DNA from: Weeksellaceae bacterium
Lineage (GTDB): Bacteria > Bacteroidota > Bacteroidia > Flavobacteriales > Weeksellaceae
Assembly: GCA_022701475.1 (NCBI GenBank)
Contig: JAKOOI010000264.1
Span: 1-6,869 of the forward strand
Reading direction: 5' to 3'
DNA length: 6,869 bases
Shown: in pieces, positions 1-5,160 of the stretch
How positions within the stretch are numbered: the first letter of the stretch is position 1
Layout of the letters: every line of letters begins with the position of its first letter
The notes under the pieces: model-generated
What the model saw: only the letters and a program-made list of their open reading frames with translations
Database searches by the model: none
What the model was told of the DNA's origin: nothing
Made by a program: the position numbers and the translations under genes

Positions 1-213
1 CTCCAGTCTGCACTCATTAATGCTCCGTTTTCAACCGTCAAAACACCCCAGAGGTCTGTCACCCTTATGTTGGGATAAACCGTTCCCTTGTCTTCAATAG
101 GGATAATGTTTCTCGGGTCAAACGAAATAAAAAGCAGAAAAATCTTTGGTATGTCCTATATGTATTTCTCCCTCATTTTCTAAATAATCAATTTGTTTAT
201 AATTTCTTTTCAA
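1..213 (-). pseudogene. Unrecognised protein, 5' end only, frameshifted, runs off the window
   Basis: I do not recognise this family. From a possible TTG start (213-211) one minus frame reads LKRNYKQIDYLENEGEI and on to FYFV, then hits TGA at 120-118. The frame one base further on is open from 155 to the window edge and continues smoothly as DPRNIIPIEDKG, then RVTDLWGVLTVENGALMSADW. Removing one T from the TTT run at 122-120 joins both parts into one coherent protein start (FYFV-DPRNIIPI). The downstream frame alone has a TAG at 158-156 and no normal start after it, so it cannot be a separate gene. The start is uncertain: stops TAG and TAA lie just upstream and no ATG is available in the first frame. 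The gene follows the DASS transporter in the same direction after about 150 bp, so cotranscription is possible. That both halves belong together is inferred from protein-like composition. Confidence 0.45.
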
Positions 214-237
214 TTAGTTATAATAATTCAACTAATT
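212..237. repeat. 8-bp inverted repeat AATTAGTT/AACTAATT, 10-bp spacer
   Basis: AATTAGTT (212-219) and AACTAATT (230-237) are perfect inverted copies. They sit over the proposed TTG start of the left-edge gene, in the spacer behind the transporter. No T-tract follows on either strand, so this is not a typical intrinsic terminator. It could be a weak operator or chance in very AT-rich DNA. Confidence 0.25.
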
Positions 238-364
238 TTGGAGATTTTGCTCAAACTTCTTCATAAGTGTACAGATCAGACCGACTTTTCTCCTCTAAAT
301 AGAACTGAAGTGTTTTCAAAAATAAATGTCGGTTTCTATACTTTTTTTAACGTCTATTTTTTTA

Positions 365-1795
365 TTAATAATAACCCAGAACTTTCATCCACAGTCCTCC
401 GACCACCATATAGATCACAAGAAGAACAATTCCTATTTCCAGTCCGAGGATCCACCAAGCCTTCAGATCGACATAACCACTTCCGAAGAAAACAGGTGCC
501 GGACCGTGACCATAATGGGTAAGAACACCATAAATAGACCCTAAAAATCCCAACATCATTGCCAAAAGCATTGGCGGAATGCCTACTGCCACACCTACAC
601 CAAGAAGTGCAGCATACATCGCAGCAACGTGAGCCGTTGCACTCGCAAAAATGTAATGACTAAAGAAATATACCAGAACTATCACCGGAAAAGCCAAAGC
701 CCAGGTCATTCCGCCAATCTTCATTTTGATTAGATTGCTGAACCAGCCGATAAAGCCTAATTCGTTTAGCGAGCTGGCCATCATTACCAGAACCGCAAAC
801 CAAACGATGGTATCCCAGGCTCCTTTTTCAGATTTCACATCTTCCCAGGTCAGAACAGATGTGAGAAGTAATAATGTCAATCCAATGAAAGCAGTGGTAG
901 TGGCATCAATAGACAGCGCTGAGCCAAAAATCCAAAGACCAAGCAATATGAAGAACGCAAGAAGCATCAGCCATTCGTTTTTTGTAATAGGCCCCATTTC
1001 TTTCAGTTTTTCTGCAGCCATTTTGGGTGCATCACCTGTCTTTTTCAATTCCGGCGGATACAATTTATAAAGAACCAGCGGCACAACAAAGAAAGCTGCC
1101 AAGCCAGGAAGAAAACCGGCTTCTGCCCAAGACATCCAGGTAATATTGATCCCAAACCCTGCTGCAAATTTCTGGCACATTGGGTTGCTGGCCGTACCTG
1201 TAAGGAACATAGATGAGGCGATGAGATTCATATAATAACTGTTCAGTGTAAGAAAAGAACCTAGTTTACGGTGTGTTTCCGGCTTGTCCGGAACAGATCC
1301 AAAGCTTATTGCCATTGATTTCATAATCGGGTAAATAATACCTCCGCCTCTTGCTGTATTACTTGGGATTGCAGGAGCCAGACATACATCAGCTAAGCCC
1401 AGGCCATAAGCCAGCCCCAAAGAACTTTTGCCAAAAATCCTTACAAAAAGAAAAGCTATTCTGTTTCCCAAACCTGTTTTTATAAAACCTCTTGCTATAA
1501 AAAACGAAATACCAATGAGCCAGATGACCTTGTCCCCAAAACCGGACAAAGCTTTTGTAATTGATTTTCCGGCATCTCCGGGTGCTGCAACCTGTGTAAG
1601 CGCTGTAAAACCGATAGCCATCATACACATCGTGCCCATAGGTGCTGCTTTTAAAATGATTCCCAATATTGTTGCTGCAAATATGGCAAAGAGATGCCAG
1701 GCATTTTCGGCTACGCCTTCAGGAGCGGGAATAAACCAGATGACCAGTGCCACAGCAAGAGTGATCGCAATGGCTTTTATATTAATTTCTTTCAT
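365..1795 (-). CDS. DASS (SLC13/CitT-type) di/tricarboxylate transporter
   Basis: This is a 476-residue integral inner-membrane carrier of the divalent anion:sodium symporter family, CitT/2-oxoglutarate-malate translocator branch. It would move dicarboxylates or tricarboxylates such as succinate, malate, 2-oxoglutarate, tartrate or citrate, by Na+ coupling or antiport. Hydrophobic segments cover most of the chain (roughly 7-23, 31-50, 87-104, 114-140, 222-244, 273-316, 328-345, 365-427, 446-470). The first family signature is APAIPSNTARGGGIIYP around residues 140-156, with the SNT motif at 145-147. The pseudo-symmetric second motif is SAT at 385-387, and TGTASNP lies at 199-205. Length is normal and the frame is intact, ending in TAA. 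The ATG at 1795 has an AT-rich leader without Shine-Dalgarno, usual in Bacteroidota. It lies 18 bp after the porin stop, so the two are probably one operon. The exact substrate cannot be read from sequence. Confidence 0.93.
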   Translation of the reverse strand: MKEINIKAIAITLAVALVIWFIPAPEGVAENAWHLFAIFAATILGIILKAAPMGTMCMMAIGFTALTQVAAPGDAGKSITKALSGFGDKVIWLIGISFFIARGFIKTGLGNRIAFLFVRIFGKSSLGLAYGLGLADVCLAPAIPSNTARGGGIIYPIMKSMAISFGSVPDKPETHRKLGSFLTLNSYYMNLIASSMFLTGTASNPMCQKFAAGFGINITWMSWAEAGFLPGLAAFFVVPLVLYKLYPPELKKTGDAPKMAAEKLKEMGPITKNEWLMLLAFFILLGLWIFGSALSIDATTTAFIGLTLLLLTSVLTWEDVKSEKGAWDTIVWFAVLVMMASSLNELGFIGWFSNLIKMKIGGMTWALAFPVIVLVYFFSHYIFASATAHVAAMYAALLGVGVAVGIPPMLLAMMLGFLGSIYGVLTHYGHGPAPVFFGSGYVDLKAWWILGLEIGIVLLVIYMVVGGLWMKVLGYY

Positions 1796-1813
1796 AATAT
1801 TTAGTTTTACTAA

Positions 1814-2971
1814 TTAAAATCTACTTTGAACCTGAACAATGAATAAGTTATTGTTATATTTTGTAGTATTTGCAATACTGTTTTTGTAACGATCGAACTG
1901 AACGCCCAACTGAATCCTTGCCCCGTAATTTTTCAGGAATTCCAGTCCCAACATTGGTGTAATGGTCTGCTACGGATTTGAATTCAATCTAAAATCAGGA
2001 TCGATATATTCGTATCGGCAGGAAAACTCCAAAGCATTGAGATTCTTATGATGCAGTTCATATCTTAGATTGGGCAGGAAATATATACCACGAATCAAAT
2101 ATTGGTTAGGATTATTTCCTCTAAGCTCGGGAGACGCCGCTAAGTAAAGCAGATGATTGGTCGCCTGTTTCGCTTCGAGCTGCATATCAAGGTTCCATCT
2201 CGGGCCAAAAGTGAGCAATGAACTTAGATCAACTCCCACGGCATACACCTTTTTGCTGAAGACTTCTCCAACGCCGCCGTTCAGTCCCAGGTTCAAATGG
2301 TGTTTTTTTTCTAGTTCAAAAACCAGCCTCGTAGAATATTGCTTGCCGTTATCATTGTCATTAACCTGGTTTTTACCATTCCCATTGACCACAGAAAAAG
2401 CGTACTGGAATGGTATGCCATGTAGCTGCATTTGCCCTGTCGCAGATATGCCGATCTGAAAACTCGTCCAGCCTAGTTTTCCAAATTCTGTATACTGATT
2501 AGACCAATCCAGAGATTTAATGATGTCAATAGGATACGTTTCTTCAATCCCGAATAGTGGACGAAACTGCCCAACAGTAATTGCCAATTTGGGATTGAAA
2601 GTATATTTAAGATATGCATTTTCCAAAACCCTGGACTTGGGATCGTTTTTGAAATCCGCAAGGTTTGCAAGAACAGCAACTTCAGTTCTTTTGCTTATCT
2701 GAGCCCGCATCTGCACTCTCATATATTTGATCAAAAAAGTGTTATCTGTTCCGCTGCCATCTGTATGCTCCAATCCGTTTACGTCAACATCTCCTGACAT
2801 ATCAGCAAGATATCTCGCCTGGAAAAGACCTTTGAACTGAAACTGGGGATAATTGCTTACAGATTCATTTTTGTTTGACGGTATAGAATCTGGTACTTGT
2901 GCAGATACTACAATGCTGAGTAATGTGAAGTAAAGAGACAGATACCTTTTAAAATGAAAAAAATTACTCAT
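1814..2971 (-). pseudogene. OprO/OprP-like outer-membrane porin with in-frame TAG at codon 334
   Basis: This outer-membrane beta-barrel porin resembles the phosphate-selective porin O/P family, which passes small anions. Residues 1-24 form a signal peptide (basic HFKRY, hydrophobic core, cleavage near VVSA-Q). Typical strands follow, including AYLKYTFNPKLAITVGQFRP and FGIEETYPIDIIKSLDW near the middle. The frame reaches a TAG at 1972-1970 after RLNSNP. The same frame then stays open for 51 more codons (starting QTITPMLGLEFLKNYG, with RIQLGVQFDRY) and ends in VQVQSRF-TAA at 1814. That tail is beta-strand-like and ends in the terminal Phe expected of barrel proteins, so the true gene spans 385 codons. 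Termination at the TAG would remove the final strands and the C-terminal insertion signal, probably preventing assembly. The gene may be newly inactivated, misread by sequencing, or read through. The DASS carrier follows 18 bp later, which suggests uptake of organic anions rather than phosphate. Confidence 0.85.
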
Positions 2972-3085
2972 TTCGCAAAGTTTTTAAGTGGATTACAGTT
3001 AAGAATAAAAAATATTCACCATTAATTACTATGTAAAAGTATGTTAAAAACAACTAAAACACAATTAATAACATAAAAAAATAAT

Positions 3086-3121
3086 ATGATATAATACATT
3101 ATCATCAATGACTATTATCAT
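3086..3121. repeat. Three TATCAT half-sites upstream of the porin
   Basis: ATGATA (3086-3091) is the inverse of TATCAT (3100-3105), and the longer word ATTATCAT occurs twice as a direct repeat (3098-3105 and 3114-3121), 16 bp start to start. The cluster is about 115-150 bp upstream of the porin ATG. It could be an operator for the porin-transporter operon, but AT-rich DNA produces such words readily. Confidence 0.25.
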
Positions 3122-3140
3122 ATGAAAAAATTATAATTAC

Positions 3141-3260
3141 TTAATAATTTAAGATTGTGTTGAATCTAATTGAATTTTTTGAATTTAAATAATTAATCGC
3201 TTTGTCGAATATGGTTTTCGTTTCTGTCTCAATTTGATACAGAATTTTATTTTCTTCCAT
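3141..3260 (-). CDS. Possible 39-residue small protein, function unknown
   Basis: An ATG-started frame reads MEENKILYQIETETKTIFD, continues with KAINYLNSKNSIRFN and stops at TAA (3143-3141). The residue mix (charged, amphipathic, probably helical) looks more protein-like than random AT-rich DNA. The frame runs in the same direction as the excisionase-like gene, about 100 bp behind it. Against it are the lack of a Shine-Dalgarno site, the very short length, the hairpin between it and the upstream gene, and no family that I recognise. It could be a decayed element gene or chance. Confidence 0.3.
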   Translation of the reverse strand: MEENKILYQIETETKTIFDKAINYLNSKNSIRFNTILNY

Positions 3261-3275
3261 AAAACATTTTTGATT

Positions 3276-3307
3276 TTGGAAGGAGTCACAAATAATTTTT
3301 ATATTTG
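3276..3307 (+). promoter_or_regulatory. Bacteroidota-type promoter, TTG - 21 bp - TATATTTG
   Basis: TTG (3276-3278) and a perfect TAnnTTTG box, TATATTTG (3300-3307), are separated by 21 bp, within the spacing accepted for Bacteroidota sigma-70 promoters. Transcription would start near 3312-3315 and run rightward, opposite to all genes here. It would meet the hairpin and T-tract at 3336-3372 almost at once, giving an RNA of about 60 nt. Confidence 0.45.
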
Positions 3308-3335
3308 TTCTTTACTTCCAGTAAAACAAACATTT

Positions 3336-3372
3336 AAACCTAACTATGGCAGTAGTTAGGTTTTATTTTTTG
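3336..3372 (+). terminator. 11-bp perfect hairpin followed by a T-tract
   Basis: The arms 3336-3346 (AAACCTAACTA) and 3353-3363 (TAGTTAGGTTT) are perfect inverse copies around a 6-base loop, TGGCAG. On the plus strand TTTTATTTTTT follows directly, as in an intrinsic terminator. On the minus strand the hairpin begins at the stop codon of the excisionase-like gene and is followed by a weaker T-rich run, so it may also end that transcript. The orientation with the good T-tract is rightward, where the only visible source is the promoter at 3276-3307. Confidence 0.65.
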
Positions 3373-3647
3373 CGTAAAGAAAATTCTATTGCCTCTTGTT
3401 GGATTTCGTCATTTGATTTATGACTGTTTTTCAGCAACCATTCGTCAATTTTTTTCCGTTCAAAGAATAGAATTTTTCCAGAAGGTTTTGAAAATGGGAT
3501 AGAGTTGGTATGAACCAATTTGTAGATATAGGATTTCTTGAACCCTGTGTAATCGGAAAGCTCTTCTACATTAAGAATTGCTTTTAGTCCGAAAATATGC
3601 TTTTCAATTCGATTGAGCTTATGAATGATGATTTCGTTATTTTCCAT
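3363..3647 (-). CDS. Helix-turn-helix / excisionase-like DNA-binding protein
   Basis: This small protein of 94 residues has a MerR/excisionase-type helix-turn-helix at about residues 25-71. The pattern is LNVEELSDYTGFKKSYIYKL, then a short wing with SIPFSKPSGKILFF, and an ending helix with KKIDEWL. This is the usual layout of the short helix-turn-helix proteins found beside integrases on Bacteroidota mobile elements, where they act as excisionase or recombination directionality factor, or as a regulator. The N-terminal 24 residues look helical, possibly for dimerisation, and the tail (73-94) is charged. It lies 192 bp downstream of the integrase gene on the same strand, with repeats between them that could be its binding sites. 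The stop codon runs into the hairpin at 3336-3363. Length is normal and the frame is intact; the domain is clear, the excisionase role is inferred from context. Confidence 0.8.
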   Translation of the reverse strand: MENNEIIIHKLNRIEKHIFGLKAILNVEELSDYTGFKKSYIYKLVHTNSIPFSKPSGKILFFERKKIDEWLLKNSHKSNDEIQQEAIEFSLRKK

Positions 3648-3725
3648 CTGTTTCTTTTAATTGATTTAACGAAACAAAAGTCAACATTAAAAACCGTAAA
3701 TAAAAGACTACCAATAGCTTGTGGA

Positions 3726-3798
3726 CTAAATAAGAATACTTTGAACTAATTTGGAATGTTAAAAGGCTAAATAAGATTATTCTGGATTCAACTGGATT
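3726..3798. repeat. Direct repeats between integrase and excisionase-like genes
   Basis: CTAAATAAGAATACTTTG (3726-3743) recurs as CTAAATAAGATTATTCTG (3767-3784) with 15 of 18 bases equal, 41 bp apart. CTGGATT occurs at 3782-3788 and 3792-3798, exactly 10 bp apart, one helical turn. Spacing of 41 and 10 bp puts the copies on nearly the same DNA face. The place and spacing suit arm-type integrase or excisionase binding sites, but no protein is shown to bind. Confidence 0.4.
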
Positions 3799-3839
3799 AG
3801 AAAGCGATTTGCATTGAGTTTAAAAAGAAAGCGGAGTTT

Positions 3840-4979
3840 TCATAACTCGATATTTAATTCCGGAATAATCTCAGCAGTTTCTTTCATTTTGCTATCTACT
3901 ATTTTTGCATAAATCTGTGTTGTTCTTAATTCCCTATATCCCAGTCTTTTGGAAACCGTGTAAATATCTGCACTGTTTTCCAACAGCAGAACGGCGTTCG
4001 TATGTCTGGCTGAGTGAAAAGTAATATGCTTAGGAATGGCAGCTCGATTGCACCAGCGAATAATTTCAGTATTGTAGGCCTTTCCATATTTTAAGCCCTT
4101 GAAAACTCTTTCTTGCGGATCTTGTCTTTCACCCAACAATTCTCTGGCTTGTTTTGAAATGTAAAGATATTCTACACCCTCTGGTTTTTCCTGTCGGAAA
4201 TTGACTCTGGAAACATCACCTTCATCACGAACTTCTTTCCAGGTCAAAGTATTAATATCCGATCAACGTAGTCCTGATAAACACGAAAAAAGAAATGCTT
4301 TTTTCAAAACCGGGTATTTGCATTCCGCTTTTGCTAAACGTTGCAATTCATCAAAAATCAGATATTCTCTTTGGCTTTCAGCCTGTTCAAAGGATTTGAC
4401 TTTTGACGCATAATTAATCGTCAAATATCCATTATCGAAAGCACTCCTGAGAGCAGCTTTAAACTTATTGAAATATGAATATTTTGAGTTTTGGGAAAGT
4501 GGCAGCTCACTTTTTGTGAGAGCATCTTTTTCGAAATATCGGTGAACTTTCTTGACATAACTTTCATCAATTTCATCGAAAGTCATATTTTTTGGAACAA
4601 TCTTTTTGAGATGTTGTAGAGTAGATAACCAATTACCGTAATTGTTAGAAGTATCTTGCTTTTGCTTTTCTTCTGTCAGTTCAGCAAAATAATTTAGAAA
4701 TACTCTTCTGGATTTTGCCGTGTTTTTTAATTCAAACCTCCCTTGCGCATATTCAGCCTTACGAATTGCAAGCACGTTTTCTGCAAATTCTAAAGCTTCT
4801 TTATTTTCTTTTTTTTCTTTTGCAGTTTTTGGATCTGAAATTAAATAAGAATCTAAATTCTCAAAGCTTCTCAGATGTTTTCTTTTTCCGTCTTCAGTAA
4901 TTTCGGAACCACGATAAAACTCAATCGACAGACTGATTCTTTCATCTTTCAATTTTCTTTGACTAAGTGATATTTTCAT
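3840..4979 (-). pseudogene. Tyrosine recombinase (phage-type integrase) split by in-frame TGA
   Basis: This site-specific recombinase would cut and rejoin att sites to move its element. The frame is continuous over 379 codons except for TGA at codon 239 (4265-4263). Residues 1-100 form the arm-binding region, and 101-215 the SAM-like core-binding domain (FLNYFAEL, NNYGNWLSTLQHLKK). The catalytic domain begins at about 220. Visible active-site residues are Arg238 in CLSGLR, a likely Lys265 in RQEKPEG, His322 and Arg325 in FHSARHT, and nucleophile Tyr357 in TTQIYAKI. Position 348, usually His or Trp (LGH), is Tyr in LGYREL. TGA falls straight after Arg238, where relatives have one residue before SDI (often hydrophobic or aromatic; TGG or TTA would be one change away). 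The truncated product would lack HxxR and the nucleophile and be inactive. TTG at 4247 can open the second half, but it is an internal leucine codon (SDINTLTWKEV). Its real stop is also TGA, which argues against a changed genetic code. Confidence 0.88.
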
Positions 4980-4991
4980 AACTTTGGATTT

Positions 4992-5037
4992 GTACTACTT
5001 TTTCACTTTTTCTGTAGTATGAGGTAGTACAGAAGTG
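4992..5037. repeat. Inverted and direct GTAGTAC repeats upstream of the integrase start
   Basis: GTACTAC (4992-4998) is the inverse of GTAGTAC (5024-5030), and GTAGTAT (5014-5020) is a near copy of the latter 10 bp away. TTCTGTA (5010-5016) and TACAGAA (5028-5034) form a perfect 7-bp inverted repeat, and CACTT/AAGTG (5004-5008, 5033-5037) lie outside. The cluster begins 13 bp upstream of the integrase ATG. It could be an operator controlling the integrase or an integrase-binding site. Confidence 0.4.
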
Positions 5038-5137
5038 ATATGAATGTATAAATAAACTCCAAAAAGAGAAAATAAAAGTTTTATAAATAGTTGATAATCA
5101 AATAAAAGAAAGAAAAAGAAATCAAAGAAAAGCTAAA

Positions 5138-5160
5138 TTATTTCCCGATACAAAACTTAG
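5138..5160 (-). other. Candidate attachment-site core at the 3' end of mnmE
   Basis: The last codons of mnmE (SKFCIGK-TAA) are very conserved DNA, and the same gene end (also called trmE or thdF) is the known insertion site of Salmonella genomic island 1. Here an integrase gene begins only about 160 bp beyond it. The only resembling sequence I find at a plausible distal position is GATACAGAA (3236-3244) against GATACAAAA (5147-5155), too short to prove an att pair. The assignment rests on location. Confidence 0.3.

Larger units (their letters stand above)
2972..3362. other. Very AT-rich spacer between the excisionase-like gene and the porin
   Basis: This stretch of about 390 bp separates the mobile-element genes from the porin operon. 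The promoter of the porin operon should lie here, reading leftward, but I find no good minus-strand TAnnTTTG box near the porin ATG. It contains the TATCAT half-sites, a possible 39-codon ORF, a good plus-strand promoter and a hairpin, each listed separately. No tRNA or larger coding region is visible. Confidence 0.6.
3363..4979 (-). mobile_element. Probable remnant of an integrative element (integrase plus excisionase-like gene)
   Basis: A tyrosine recombinase gene and an excisionase-like gene lie together directly behind the 3' end of the core gene mnmE. Their DNA is visibly more AT-rich than mnmE and than the porin-transporter genes, which suggests transfer. No mobilisation, replication or cargo genes are seen, and the integrase carries an internal stop, so the element is probably decayed or reduced to its integration module. 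The ends given are those of the two genes; I could not define flanking repeats with confidence. Confidence 0.5.

Noticed and set aside
280..333. ACCGAC/GTCGGT inverted repeat behind the transporter as a terminator
   Set aside because: The stem is only 6 bp with a 42-base loop and no T-tract follows on the minus strand.
3007..3020. AAAAAATATTC shared with the mnmE end (5161-5171) as a possible att copy
   Set aside because: It is an 11-base AT-rich match that does not extend into the conserved TGTATCGG part of the mnmE end, so chance is sufficient.
3160..3184. Three TTGAAT words 9-10 bp apart as a phased binding site
   Set aside because: They lie in extremely AT-rich DNA and inside the possible 39-codon frame (Asn/Ser/Ile/Phe codons), so they carry little independent weight.
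3840..4247. A separate 135-residue integrase starting at TTG 4247
   Set aside because: The TTG is an internal leucine codon in the continuous SDINTLTWKEV text; the piece lacks the N-terminal domains and the first catalytic arginine, so it is the second half of the interrupted gene.
5103..5133. Purine-rich tract behind mnmE as an intrinsic terminator
   Set aside because: The minus strand is T-rich here, but no stable stem precedes it.
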